Positions 1 to 9,989 of a stretch of DNA of 21,562 bases are shown piece by piece. The position numbers and the translations under genes are program-made. Origin of the DNA: Kalaharituber pfeilii. Taxonomy: Eukaryota > Ascomycota > Pezizomycetes > Pezizales > Pezizaceae. Under the pieces are notes generated by a model that was not told the origin of the DNA, did no database searches, and saw only the letters and a program-made list of their open reading frames with translations. Every line of letters starts with the position of its first letter. Position 1 is the first letter of the stretch. The stretch covers positions 1 to 21,562 of the forward strand of contig WHUZ01000230.1 in the NCBI GenBank assembly GCA_015179045.1, in the 5' to 3' direction.

Positions 1-616
1 AGGAATGGTTACGGAGGTCTATATGGTAGACCAGAAGGGCAGCTACTTGGCGGGGGCATGCAGCAGAACGGAGCGATTCACGGGCGTAATGATGGAATGA
101 TAGGTTCAAAGTTATAGAGGACTTAGGACACTACTTGTATCTTGATTCTTCTAACTATGCTATTGCCTGCTGGCACTTATATAGACTTTAGCACAGCCAT
201 ACATGAGGAGTCAACAAATGAATAATTGGCTGGCTGTACAGTGATTCCTTATTAATGCTAATATAGGTGGTAATAGGCACATGTAATAAAAAGATGCAAA
301 AATAGTACAGGACAAAGATAACAAATGTACTAATATATGTATGTATATAAATAAAGCTTTCGTAACTCGAGTGTATGCATCAAGCTACAATCTATATGAT
401 ACACTCTTCCATAGTACTGTTCTATCTAAATGATGCGAGAATCAATAGCTAAGCTTAACAGGTGATTAGTCCGATCAATCAGTATTAGTCTTATGTTCAA
501 TTGCATAGTTAGCGTTATCACCTTGGCAGGTAAGTCTTCAGCCATGGTAGCTAATTAGTAGTAGAACCTTTGCCCCTTGCTATAGTGGTAGGCAAGTTTC
601 CACCTTAGCTATAACA
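1..616 (-). repeat. Element A 3' LTR (truncated by window edge)
   Basis: The minus strand starts TGTTATAGCTAAGG at 616, directly after a G-rich polypurine tract, and runs off the left edge. It aligns with 5222-5846. By comparison with the 5' copy, roughly 65 more bases should lie outside the window. A TATA-like box lies at 177-183. Confidence 0.88.
121..183 (-). promoter_or_regulatory. LTR core promoter of A 3' LTR: TATA box plus start-site motif
   Basis: On the minus strand a TATATAA box at 183-177 is followed 33 nt later by the motif at 150-121, which contains AAGATACAAGTAGTGTCC. The same pair at the same spacing occurs in all six LTRs of the window. Transcription start at the motif is inferred from the usual TATA-to-start distance. 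Confidence 0.6.
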
Positions 617-630
617 TTACCCCCCCATTT
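617..630 (-). other. Polypurine tract of element A
   Basis: On the minus strand seven consecutive G followed by TAA abut the 3' LTR start (TGTTAT). A purine run at this position is the plus-strand primer site of LTR retrotransposons. It fixes the orientation of A and the LTR boundary at 616. Confidence 0.85.
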
Positions 631-1000
631 AGGGTACTCGTCCCGAGTAACAATCATCAACAGAAAACTGAACTAATTAGGATTGTGGATCTCATACTCT
701 AGCTATCAGCGTACCTTATATGCAAAGTAATATATGAGCTGAACCGCAGTTCCCTGTAGCTGATGATGAAACTGGTATATCTTTCACTCATCATCAGTGA
801 GCCATTAAAAACCTTTCTGAAGATAAAACCCGGTAGGAAAAAGTCTTCATAAGGAAAAGGTACTCATATCAATGAACCATCCGAGTAGCATGGTAGTACA
901 GAATTCCCATTTGTGCAACATACTCTGTCCTATGAGCATCAATGCTTTATTAGACCATAGGGTCCCAAAGACTTCCTTGGATATTGATCATAGAACTTTC
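631..1000 (-). pseudogene. Element A: C-terminal end of pol, unassigned
   Basis: This stretch lies between the integrase core and the polypurine tract, where fungal gypsy elements carry the integrase C-terminal region, sometimes with a chromodomain. I could follow only short fragments in shifting frames and could not recognise a chromodomain. It is called by position only. Confidence 0.45.
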
Positions 1001-1690
1001 TGATAGATTCTAATGATCTACAAAGATTCTTAACCGTTTCCTAAGTCTCATTATCTCTGTCATAGTTCGGTCATGGAAGATATAGAGATACTATTTGGGA
1101 GTCTGTATTACACATTCTCTGCAATACCAGACGTTGCGCATTAGAGCCTCTGTCAGTTTGGGAGTAGTAAGTGGTACAGAGTTAGAGTTCTACATCGAGT
1201 TTGGATGTAATGTCTTTCCAAAGAGCTGAGGTAAATTGTGGTCCACCTTCAGAGGTGATATGGTAAGACAGACTAGATTGCCAGAAGACGTTATTGAAGG
1301 CGTTGGTGATGTCTCGAGTTGTTCAAGTGTTTTCTGCTAGTGTATAGTGCAGCGCTATATTTCGGTGAACTAGTTTGTGACAACTGAAATAGTATTAAAG
1401 CCCTTGGTAGTTCTCCAACAAAGTCTATAGCTATCTCCTCCTAAAGCTTCATACTAGTAGGTGTTAGCATAAGTCTAGTTTGCCTCGAATGTCGGTCAGC
1501 CTTGGCCTTCAGGCAGGCTACACAACCAGTAATATAATTGGCTACTTAGTAGAAGTTCCGAGAGAGGAGTCCGATATATACTCTAGTGTTGAGCTATGTT
1601 ACTGTCATGGCATCATCACTATCACTTCCAGTCAATACTGGTTCAGGTACCTAGGACCTGTTATTGTTCCTCACCTATTCATTACTGTTG
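1000..1690 (-). pseudogene. Element A: integrase remnant (zinc-binding and catalytic core)
   Basis: Integrase would join the element cDNA to the host chromosome. The zinc-binding region is visible on the minus strand from about 1625 to 1480: a stretch reading LLSRNFY, then CVAC (the CxxC pair), then KADRHSRQ, the usual link to the core. The core follows with AIDFVGELP, whose first catalytic Asp is at 1425-1423. GGPQFTSALWKDI follows, where the expected SDxGPQF reads SEGGPQF (codon at 1250-1248), and a degraded TDG-type motif comes after that. The second catalytic position is therefore Glu, and the third is not recognisable. Stops interrupt the frame, for example a TAG replacing Trp after LTPTSMKL. 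Gypsy integrase identity is firm; activity is excluded. Confidence 0.85.
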
Positions 1691-1839
1691 ACTCTAGAGA
1701 TATTAGTTCATGCATCTTTCTACTTCACTAGTTCAAAAGGGAGCGTCTGCTATGCTGTTAGGCTTTTGTAATCGAATTTGGAAAGTCGGCTCCAGTTAAC
1801 TTATTAGCTATTGAAACATTGTTTGGTGGTGAAGTGTGT

Positions 1840-2200
1840 GGTAGTTAGTGAAGATGGTAAACTTAATTCTCAATACCTCTATCTGCTATTTCTACAATCA
1901 AGGATTGCCAAGAGTTCGTTAGAGTAGATAGAGGTAGTTTTGTTCAGCAGAGGTCAGTATTCGGGAATGGTACTTACAGGGGTAAAGGGTAGTAACATTA
2001 TTCTTAAGCTCAAGACGCCAGCAAGTGCCTGGTCTGAACAGTCAGTTTCATAATTGTTGGCAGGGATCGATCAAACTGTCGTAGTATGGGGGCACTGATA
2101 CACTTGTCTTAGAGTTCCGTAAAAGCAGCTTGCTGCTCTGCCCCTCCTAAATAAAGGGTATGTCTCCGGTCAAGGCTTGTAAGCAGTCGGGTTGTAGTAG
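1840..2200 (-). pseudogene. Element A: RNase H remnant
   Basis: RNase H would degrade the RNA strand of the RNA-DNA hybrid during reverse transcription. On the minus strand the motif ETDCSDQALAGVLS carries the first catalytic Asp, and SRILTSAEQNYLY follows about 20 residues later, which is the typical gypsy RNase H layout (SRKLxPAEQNYxxYDKE). It lies directly downstream of RT in the same element. The neighbouring YDKELLAI motif is damaged and stops are present. Confidence 0.8.
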
Positions 2201-3055
2201 AGTAAATTAAGTTGGTGGTAGTAGTTGAGGACCAAGCAGTGGCAGTAGTTTGCAAGGCTTAGAAAGGCTTGCATCTTCTTTAATCAGCTGTGGCCAGTTA
2301 TGAATGGTAGAGAGTTTGACTGGGTACATCTTAATTTCAAGGCCAATAATAAAATTATTAAGAAACATGATTTCATATATATGAAACTCATACTGTGAGC
2401 CCATGTTTGCTCAATCTTGGTAAGCACTTTTCCACTATCCTTTTATAGTCTCATTCGGACTTGCTTTTATAGATTAAGAGTCTAAGTATTAAACAACTCT
2501 ACTGATGCCAGTAGGTATCTTATCCATCATCTTTTCGAAGGAAGCAGGTATGTTGATGAGTTCAGGAGGTATGACTGGGTACTTTTCAATAAGCCATTGG
2601 CTGTGTTTGACAGCCACCGTTCGTCGTCTGACTTAATTCACATAACGTTGTAGCCATTATCGAGATCGAGTTTAATAAAGCATTTACTGCTTTGGATCTT
2701 CTTTGAGGAGTTACAATGTTAAGAGCAAAGAGTATTTGTTCGAAATGGTAAGTTTGTTTAGTACTCTTATAATTAACACACAGTTGGAGAAACCTATCTA
2801 TCTTCCGAAAAGTAAAAAAATTGGTGAAGCTGCTTTTGACCTTGACTTTCATATCTTTCCTGCTAGTAGGTGTTCGATGATATACCTCGAAAGAGCCTCA
2901 TCTCCTTCCCAGGTACACTGGACCATAGGGAGGCTTCGTATTTGGATTCTCGAAAGGGATTCATAATCCTTGCTTTGGTGAGGGGGTAAGTGGCATACCT
3001 GTTCCTCAGGAAAAAATATTAATGTTTCATAAGTACTAGTGCTCGCATGCATCAA
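2200..3055 (-). pseudogene. Element A: reverse transcriptase remnant
   Basis: Reading the minus strand, a LPPHQ motif near 2990 corresponds to the LPPHRxxDH entry to gypsy RT. A segment with LCVNYKSTKQ (the usual LCVDYRxLNK) follows within 2586-2852. Next comes INIPASFEKMMD, the equivalent of the TNAPATFQxxM block. The catalytic YxDD box reads YLDS at 2488-2477, so the second Asp is lost. The C-terminal part (FHIYEIMFLNNFI, then KMYPVKLSTIHNWP) lies in 2207-2404 and matches the RT thumb/connection region. At least three frames are used and several Trp or Gln codons are stops. Identification as gypsy RT is secure; the enzyme is dead. Confidence 0.88.
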
Positions 3056-3059
3056 TCAA

Positions 3060-3525
3060 TGAATATCACTCTCTTCAAGGGTATCATCAGAAAAAACAGA
3101 AAGCAACTTATCACGAATGCAAGGACTATCAAATATATAATGCTTCAGATGCCATTGACTCAGATACAATCAATAATACATCCACCAATATCCATAACTT
3201 CAGCATCAAAATCGAAAACAAATTCTTTAACTGTCTGGCGGGAGTTCAGAACAGAAGGCAATATAAAAACAATGAATGCCTTATTAGATTTTCTCAGAAT
3301 GCCAATAGAAGGTACATAATCCCAAGTGGAGGAAACAGAATCAGGAACCGGGACACCAGAAAATGAAAACGAAAATGAAAACGAAAACGAAGAATTCACA
3401 AGAATCATGATTATTGGAGGTCTTGCTTGTGACCTCATCTTCAACTCCTTACCCAGTCTGCTAAGGAAACAATCGGCGCAGGAGCCACATGGTCTATAAT
3501 AGCTCTAATGGTCTTTCCAGTTTTG
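3060..3525 (-). pseudogene. Element A: protease remnant (weak)
   Basis: This region sits between gag and RT, where the retropepsin-like aspartic protease belongs. On the minus strand a segment reading GKTIRAIIDHVAP, with Asp at 3494-3492, resembles the D-S/T-G-A active-site loop followed by a loop and LADWV. It is not an intact DSGA. Downstream, a Ser/Phe run is encoded by a hexanucleotide repeat, and FDFDAEVMDIGG lies where the conserved protease C-terminal part is expected. It is called mainly from position and order. Confidence 0.45.
3359..3393. repeat. (GAAAAY)n hexanucleotide microsatellite
   Basis: Nearly six tandem copies of GAAAAT/GAAAAC lie inside the protease region of element A. 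Read on the minus strand they would encode alternating Ser-Phe. This looks like local slippage after the element died. Confidence 0.85.
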
Positions 3526-3599
3526 AATTTTACTTCGCAACTGAGGAGGTCACTATGATGGGGAGTCCTACATGCTGAGCAGGGTCCCCACCCACTCCA

Positions 3600-5069
3600 A
3601 GTTAGACAGTTCAGTAATCCTCTCGAATCCGTCGATGGCCTATGAGGTGGCCAGAGTCTGTCTTGGTCTTCTTTTGGGCTAGTCGAGAGAGTAGATTCAT
3701 AACTTCAGAGCGTTTTACTTCCTCTTTGTCTTCCTTCTTTGGCTTCAGTTGGGTTTCCACTACTTCTTTTCGCAGTATGATGTGATCTTGTATCTGATGC
3801 ATCGGTTGCCTTTTCTCTGAGTCAGTTCTCTAGGTATGTCATCGCTCTTCTTATTCTTTAGAGGTAGAGGTGGCTGTATCATAGAGCTGCTGCTGAAGGA
3901 GGTGATGTTTGTCATGGCAGCAGAGGGAGTAAAGCACTTATCTTCAGGCTTTCCCAGGGTATCAGTAATGGAAATTTCCATTGGTTCTAGTTGCTTCAAC
4001 AATCAGGATGACCTGCTAGAAGGTTCCGGACATCTTCCAAATCCTGGCCGAGATATCGAAGATAAGGACAGGGTCAGGAGTCTTTGCCACATTGTTGAAC
4101 TCATCAATCTTACTTAAGAAATTCTATATCCTACCCTACTACTTATGTCCAAATGTTTCGAACAGCTTCAGCAATGGCTGAGGAGTCCTGGGAGGTCATA
4201 TGCAGTAGGGTGAAGGCCGTAGCATCTAACGCTGAGGGGTTCTGACGGAAAAGGTGAGGGCATGGCCCTTCAAGCGAGAGGTTTCATCGTCAGCAGTAAT
4301 TTGCAAACTCCTAGTCCATCATTGGACCAGAAAAAGAAAGTTGTCAAGCTTTTTTTTATCCCTATTAAACTTTTCTGGAGAGGGTTCTTTTGCAGAAGGT
4401 GGAGGAGGCCCCCATAGTATCAACTGACGGAGGAGGAAATGTCAAATCTCAAGCTCAGTAGGAGCCGCGAGGAGAAATACGAGGAGAAGGAATGCTCTAT
4501 GGCAATAACCGACTCATGGGGATAACGAAAGGTGGAGGAGGAGAGAAAGGTTCTATGGCAGTGCTTGACTCGTGGGGAAAAATGAAGAGGTATAGAGTCT
4601 CGTACTCGATAAAAACCGTGAGGCAGAGCACGAGGAGGAGAAGTACATGTACTATCAATACCTAGTGGAGGAGGTCCTCCAAGATCAGGTTTCAGTATGC
4701 CGTAGGATTTGCTGACTCGAGTCAGGGAAAATTTGCAGGTTGTAGAGGAAACCGCACCATCAATACCTAGCAGAGGAGATACTTTGGAGAAGAACCTTTT
4801 GGACCTGGGTAGGTCAAGGAGACTACGCTTGCTGTCATCATTGCAGAGTCAGTACTAGATGGAATGCTAGCTGCTGCAATGTTTAACTATGTATCTTTAC
4901 CAGTAGCTGGGCAATGTGAGTTATTGTGTTTTGCAATTCTTGCTAGCTCTGAGAGAGAGAGGTAGATACATTAACTAGAAACACTTGCTCGTCATGAAGG
5001 TTGGTGATATCTTCAGAGAGAGGTCCTCGAGGAAGAGGAGGCAGTAGATGAGCCTTCCAGTGCTGACAT
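3600..5069 (-). pseudogene. Element A: gag remnant
   Basis: Gag would form the virus-like particle. The proposed start is ATG at 5069-5067 (MSALEGSSTASSSS), 40 or 90 nt after the LTR depending on which LTR end is right. A helical Gln/Leu segment follows (LQNTITHIAQLL), then a Pro-rich stretch (about 4760-4380) containing an imperfect duplication of about 55-60 bp (4470-4580). Next is a gag core that starts near 4370 with DKKKLDNFLFLVQ and reads on to ADDETSRLKGHALTF, matching the retrotransposon gag pattern. A decayed CCHC knuckle closes it. Stops and frame changes are frequent. Confidence 0.75.
3760..3801 (-). pseudogene. Element A: decayed CCHC zinc knuckle of gag
   Basis: Minus-strand codons read C-I-R-Y-K-I-T-S-Y-C-E-K-K-stop. 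In the CX2CX4HX4C pattern the first Cys is kept, and Tyr stands at the second Cys and at the His position. Both changes need single transitions (TGC to TAC, CAC to TAC). The last Cys is not recognisable. Confidence 0.5.
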
Positions 5070-5158
5070 TGTGGAGGCAGAGTAGTAGGTGAAAGAGGAG
5101 TAGTGTAATGTTACGGGCATAAGGTGCTCGGCTCTGGTGAGCACTGGAAGGGACTGGA

Positions 5159-5846
5159 TGTTACGGCTATAGTAGGGAAAATGGCGGTACCAGCATCGTC
5201 TCGGAAGTATGAATACAGCGGGTCAGAATGGCTACGAAGGTGTATATAGTAGACCTGAAGGGCAGCTACTCGGCGGGAGCATGTAGCAGAGTGGAGTAAT
5301 TTATAGCCATAGTGAGGAAATGATAGGTTCAGAGTTATAGAGAAACTTAGAACACTACTTGTATCTTGATTCTTCTTACTATGCTATCACCAGCCAGTAC
5401 TTATATAGACTTCAGTGCAGCCATATATGAGAAGTCAACAAATGAATAATTAGCTGGCTGTGCGGCGATGACTTATCAATGCCAATCCAGGTGGTAATAG
5501 GTACACGTAGCAAAAACATACAAAAATAGTATGGGACAAAGATAACAGATATACTAATGCATGTGTGTATATAAATAAAGCTTCCGTAACTCAAGTGTAT
5601 ACACCAAGCTGCATTCTGGATGATACATCCTTCCATCATACTGCTCTATCTAAATGATGCGAGAATCAATAGCTAAGCCTAACAGGTAATTAGTCCAGTC
5701 AATCAGCATTGGTCTTATGTTCAATTACAGGGTTAGCATTATCCCCTTGGTGGGTAAGTCTTCACTTTTAGCTGTAGCAGCTAATTAGTAGTAGAACTCT
5801 TACCCCCTGCCACAGTGGTAGGTAAGTTTCTACCTTAGCCATAACA
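5159..5846 (-). repeat. Element A 5' LTR
   Basis: On the minus strand it begins TGTTATGGCTAAGG at 5846. The end is placed where AGCCGTAACA (the inverted partner of TGTTACGGCT) occurs, at 5159. Homology with the other LTR runs at least to 5222, where the left copy leaves the window, so the LTR must extend beyond that. A second candidate end, GCCCGTAACA, lies at 5109. A length of about 690 bp is typical for fungal gypsy LTRs. Confidence 0.85.
5343..5407 (-). promoter_or_regulatory. LTR core promoter of A 5' LTR: TATA box plus start-site motif
   Basis: The minus-strand TATATAA at 5407-5401 is followed 33 nt later by the shared motif (5374-5343, containing AAGATACAAGTAGTGTTC). It would drive the genomic RNA of A. 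Confidence 0.6.
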
Positions 5847-6050
5847 GCAATGTAGTGTTAGGTATCTTTTTTCCATCCATCCTAGTAGAAGTTCCTTGAT
5901 ATTATTTCATAAGTGCAGTGCACTCCCCAATAACTAGCAACATCTGAGTCGTGGCATTGCTTCATGACTTCAGGCTAGTATTATTGTGGTACTACCAATA
6001 ACCTATCTTCTTTTCTTTCCCAGTCATCGACATTGATGTCATCAAGGTTA
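5847..6050 (-). pseudogene. Element B1: integrase N-terminal zinc-binding fragment, cut by element A
   Basis: The minus strand reads CHDSDVASYWGV, then EIISRNFYQ. This is the first half of the HHCC zinc-binding domain that opens gypsy integrases (HHDxxxxGHxGxxRT, then SRxFYW). It stops at the LTR of A before the CxxC pair, so no catalytic core is present here. Confidence 0.75.
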
Positions 6051-6600
6051 TAGTCTTATTCAACAGGTTCTCTATTGATTAAAAGTTGCTTGTCTTTGAG
6101 TAGTTGTACCTCTAGTCTAGCAGATTCATCCCTGGACCTCCTAGTTAATGCATCAGCCTTCCCGTTATCTACTCCTTTCTGGTAGTAGATAAGGAAGTCA
6201 AACTCATATGATTTGATATACCAGTTTGCTTGGCAGGAGTTAAGCCTTTGCTTGGAGGCGAAGTAAGTGAGGCTATGATAGTTAGTATATATGTTGATAT
6301 TGATAGCTTGTAACCAGCTATACTATTTGCAGAAGCAGTCAACTATGGCAAGAAGTTCCTTATCATAGATAGGATAGTTGTGTTCCATAGGGTTGAGAGC
6401 ACTGAAGTGAAAGTTAATAGAGTAGAGAGTTTTGACTTGGTTGGTAGTATAGTATTAGGAGAGTACGTCTGTAAGAGCTTGGTTGCTAGTATCAGTCTCC
6501 ATGATTGTCGGTAGAGTACGGTCATACTGCTGGAGTATTGGTGCAGACATGAAGGCATCTTTTAATTCATTAAAGAAGTATTATTATATCTTCATATAGA
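6050..6600 (-). pseudogene. Element B1: RNase H remnant
   Basis: On the minus strand PTIMETDTSNQALTDVLS carries the first catalytic Asp (codon at 6493-6491). ALNPMEHNYPIYDKELLAIVD follows, with the conserved PxExNYxIYDKELLAI block containing the catalytic Glu. Then come a YTNYHSLTYF stretch (the usual TDHKNL) and GVDNGKADALTRR, the NxxADALSRR end of gypsy RNase H. Conservation is better than in the flanking domains, although stops replace a few Gln and Trp codons. Confidence 0.9.
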
Positions 6601-7447
6601 TGAAAGGTATATTTCTAGTCAATTGTATCAGTGGTCGGGTTTTGGCACTATAGTTTTGGATAAATCGGCAATATTAATTCCCAAAACCTAAGAACTTTTG
6701 AACCTCCTTCTTCTTTATTGGTATGGGCCACTCAGTAATAGAACTAAGTTTTTTCAGGTCTATTTTAATTTCGAACATATTGATGAGATAGCTGAGGAAC
6801 ATAGTTTCTTTGACATGGAATTCCAACTTTATGAGGTTGATGGCAAGTCCGTGTTCAGCAAGCTTAGCCACAACTTATTCCACTATCTTCTGGTGTTCCC
6901 GTTTAGTCCTTCCCCCATCGATTAGTATATTATCAATATAGCAGACTACTCTATCAATATCCTTTAGTATCTCGTCCATCATTTCTTGGAATAAGGCAGG
7001 GGCATTAATCAATTCGAAGGGCATAATGGTATATTCGAACAAGCCTTTCCTTATCTTGAAGGTGGTCTTCCATTCATCACCACACTTAATTCAAATAAGG
7101 TAGTAGCTGTTCTTAAGGTCCAATTTAGTAAACTATTTGGCTTCTTGAGTCTTTTCGAGGAGGTCAGTTATTAGTGGTACAGAGTATCAGTTCGGGATGG
7201 TAAGCTTATTAAGCTACCAATAGTTCATGTATAACCATAATGATCTATCTTTTTTCTGAACAAAAAGTATTGGTGTACTAGTTGCTGATCAGGACCATCT
7301 AATTTTTCTGATAGAGAGGTGCTCTTCCAATTATCTCTTCAGAGCTTTATCTTCCTCTTATGTTGTCTTATATATTAGGCCATTAGGTACTTTAGCATTA
7401 GGGTCTTTAGGTAGAATTTTGTGGTTCTAAGGTCTATAAGCAGGTAA
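6600..7447 (-). pseudogene. Element B1: reverse transcriptase remnant
   Basis: The domain opens on the minus strand with LPAYRP and NHKI (LPxHRPxDH motif). It continues through ILFVQKKDRSLWL, FTKLDLKNSYYLI, KGLFEYTIMPFELINAPALFQ and CYIDNILI, so all main RT blocks can be traced in one frame. The catalytic YxDD is YIDN at 6940-6929: the last Asp is Asn through GAT/GAC to AAT. The C-terminal part, with VQKFLGF, runs to about 6660. Stops at former Trp and Gln codons interrupt it. Catalytic loss and stops make it a pseudogene. Confidence 0.93.
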
Positions 7448-8010
7448 TTAGTGAGCCTGTTCTTCGGAAAAAACTTTAGCATAATGGAAGTACCCTTCGC
7501 GTGCATCAATCATTAGCAGTATATCTCCTTCCTCCCAAGATTTCTTATCTAAGTCTAAAATAGAAACAAAAGGAAGATTAACTAGAGTACAAGAAATAGT
7601 TAAACTAGAAATATTATAAACTAAATACCAATTAGAACAATCTACCAAAAAACCTTTTTCCAACAACCAAGACAATCTCAAAAGAAGTTTCCTATAACCT
7701 ATATCTAAACATTCCATATCCAAATCGAAAGTTTTATCCATTTTATTACAACAGGAATCTAAAGAATTAAGGAAAAAAAAAGAAGTATTGACAACTATAG
7801 TTCTTTCTTTTAACAAAGATCTGTTACCCTATCTAATCCTGATAGGTCTCTTTCTTTTCTTCCAACTCAATCTCTTTTCCAGATCCAATGATATACAAGA
7901 AGCGAATACACCAATGTTAATGATTGCTCTGACTTTGAGATTGAGATTTTTGAATTTAATGTTAGTAGTGAGGAGAGGATGATGTTTGGGAGCTTTGCTG
8001 AAGCTGCTAT
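7448..8010 (-). pseudogene. Element B1: protease-like region between gag and RT
   Basis: In gypsy elements this is the place of the aspartic protease. The minus strand reads LNLKVRAIINIG, then DLEKRLSW, which resembles the usual active-site region (IDTGA, then LAxxLG) but has Asn-Ile-Gly where Asp-Thr-Gly is expected. About 70 residues on, FDLDMECLDIGYRKLLLRLSWL corresponds to the YDLILGxxWL block. It ends in frame with RT through YFHYAKVFSEEQAH. A 122-codon open stretch (7448-7816) survives, one of the longest in B1. The protease call rests on position and these two partial motifs. Confidence 0.65.
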
Positions 8011-8220
8011 TAAGGCTCCCTACTCATTTCCTAACTCTGGTTCCTTCTTGATGTCTTCTCTATCTGAGTCCAGCTCAATGACATGAAGAGCATCTCCGTC
8101 AGGTTGTCTTTGTTTGTTTTGCAGGGCTCTCTCTATCTGGTTCTTGAGAGTCTTGGTGGTCCCTATATCTTTTTTTCACTTATTGTCACCCTTAGGTTCT
8201 GTGTATGTCCACCCTAGCCA

Positions 8221-8262
8221 ACAGTCCTTCTCTTCATAACCTTTCCATCCACATTTCCTACA
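8221..8262 (-). pseudogene. Element B1: CCHC zinc knuckle of gag
   Basis: The minus strand reads C-R-K-C-G-W-K-G-Y-E-E-K-D-C, a CX2CX4HX4C knuckle in which only His has changed to Tyr (CAT to TAT). The equivalent in B2 keeps the His, so together the two copies define the nucleic-acid-binding knuckle of the family. Confidence 0.9.
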
Positions 8263-9523
8263 TTCTCCCTAAGCTCTTTAGTCTTATTTGACCTACTACA
8301 GTATACTGTTATAGTTCCTTGAGTTCTAGAGTATATAGTATATTAGAAGAATGGAGGATGATTGGGAAGTTGAGGTATTGGTGTTCTTTTGCAAAGGGTC
8401 GGAGTGGATTGAGGCTGATAGGTAGTGGCGTACTTGGTAATTGAAATAGCTAGTAGCTTGAACTCCTTCCAGTTCATCATTACCTGAGCGTGTCCTGCCA
8501 TTAGGTTCTAAACTTGAACCTTGAGATTTAGTATTATGATGGCAATGAGAGCTTGGTTCGATACTTTGGCAAGTCGGTTAAGCCCATTGACCTCTATGAA
8601 GAAGTCAATAATAGTTTCGATATACTTTACCTTTTGAAGTTTTTGCATAGCTTTGGTGGTTTCCTGCGGATTAGAGTATATGACCCGAATGAGTACTTTG
8701 GCTTCTGTCCAGGTTACTACTATATCCTTGGTATCTCACTACGAGTCTAATACTTTTTGCTCCATATATTAGATAAGCAGGTCAAGCCTAAGTTGATTGC
8801 TATCAGCTCCAATCATTTGGAAGTATAATTAGAGCCGGTGGAAAAAATGGTTTACTTTGTTCTATTGTCCATTGAAGGTTGGTATATTTACTTGAAGAGA
8901 GACTTTCAGTTCTTGCCGAGGTAGAAAGGGATCTCTTAGCAGAGGAGGTCATTATCCAACGAAACGAGATCTACCACTACTGCCACCCTGAGGATCTGGA
9001 GGAGAAGGTGTACCACTACCAGTAGAGGCCAAAGGGCCCAGAAGTAGAGTAGGAAGTGTTCCAGAAGGTATCTTCTTCTTGTCCTGAGCATATAAGAAGT
9101 TTAGGATCTGGTCTAACATGTTGCCCATGGTATTTATATTGCTGATAAGAGAGTTTAGTTCATTTAGGAAGAAATCCTCGAGCTTAGCTTTTTATTGAAG
9201 GAGAGTATCATTAAATTAGATACTTTGGCTGTTTAGTGTGTCATTAAATTGGGTGGCTTGGGCTGTGGTGACAGTATCAAACCTTTCCTCCAAAGCTATT
9301 AGATTGGTTAATGTGGTATCGTTATCTGCCTGTCACTGGGCTGCAAACTGGTTAGTCAGATTTACAACTCCTGTTAGTGCTTGTTGAGCTTCCAATTGGG
9401 CATGTTTCACAGTCTTCTTGAGTTTATTAGTAGTTTCATGTACTACTTTCCACATTTCTTTCATCTCTAGTAACTCCTTATATAGTGCTGAAAAGCTATC
9501 AGTGGGGTCTGAAGATGAGGTAG

Positions 9524-9597
9524 TAGCTTTGGCCATAGAGGAGGTAGGTTTGGCTACTGAGAGGGTAGGTTTGGCTATTGAAGAGGTAGGTTTGGCC
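9524..9597 (-). repeat. 21-bp tandem repeat within B1 gag
   Basis: A little over three units encode a seven-residue repeat of the form AKPTSSI on the minus strand. A decayed version is visible at the same place in B2 (about 14823-14890). B3 lacks it, so the repeat is variable within the family. Confidence 0.8.
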
Positions 9598-9989
9598 CTT
9601 TTCTTTCTCTTAGCACTAGATGATTCTCTTAACCTTTCTATAATTGCTCGAAGTAGGAGAGCTGTAGAGTGCGGTGACTGAAGAAGTGGATGCTACTGGA
9701 ATGCAGGCCACAAGATTTCTATCTTGAAATGGTGAGTCCCATAACTCATTCCGGGTATGGTATATAATAGGGTATAGGTAATATAGTACTATGGTTGTAG
9801 GTGTATTGCTGTGAGTTGCCTGCGAGGCCTTGTCTGTACCTCCTAGGTATCAGGAATGATAGTATCAGTCTTATCCTTATCATTACTTCTATAGTGAGGG
9901 GACGGTAAGTGGGAGGTCATAAACAGATCTGTCTAGAGAGGAGTAGTGATGTCCATAGAGTCGTCCATTGACTCTGCTGACACCATGGC

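Larger units (their letters stand above)
1..5846 (-). mobile_element. Element A: Ty3/gypsy LTR retrotransposon, degraded, left end outside window
   Basis: Read on the minus strand from 5846, the parts are 5' LTR, gag, protease remnant, RT, RNase H, integrase, polypurine tract and 3' LTR. The integrase after RNase H is the order of Ty3/gypsy (Metaviridae). The two LTR copies (1-616 and about 5159-5846) align along their whole visible shared length and differ mainly by transitions. Every coding part carries stops and frame changes, so the element is dead. It sits in element B1: the sequence just upstream of 5846 on the minus strand is B1 integrase. The expected target duplication (GCAAT at 5847-5851) cannot be confirmed because the other end is outside the window. 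Confidence 0.9.
8000..9986 (-). pseudogene. Element B1: gag remnant
   Basis: The start is ATG at 9986-9984 (MVSAESMDDSMD), three nt after the TAA of ORF1 plus the codon GCC, and in frame with it. The order is an acidic N-terminus, a low-complexity region with a 21-bp tandem repeat (about 9524-9597), a long helical segment (9333-9536: LLEMKEMWKVVHETTNKLKK), a second helical stretch and a Pro/Gly linker near 9000. A gag core follows, much better preserved in B2, and then a CCHC knuckle at 8262-8221. Stops are in-frame TAG, TAA and TGA with few frame changes. The product would be the capsid/nucleocapsid protein. Confidence 0.82.

Noticed and set aside
1..118. Sequence left of the A LTR start-site motif, first read as a second element internal region in tandem
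   Set aside because: It aligns with 5222-5340. The inverted partner of the LTR start lies at 5159, so both stretches are the U5 part of the same LTR and no tandem element is needed.
631..1000. Chromodomain at the end of element A integrase
   Set aside because: Only short fragments in changing frames can be read, and no aromatic-cage pattern is recognisable.
1480..1731. Plus-strand 83-codon open frame
   Set aside because: It is antisense to the integrase zinc-binding region of A and has no independent support.
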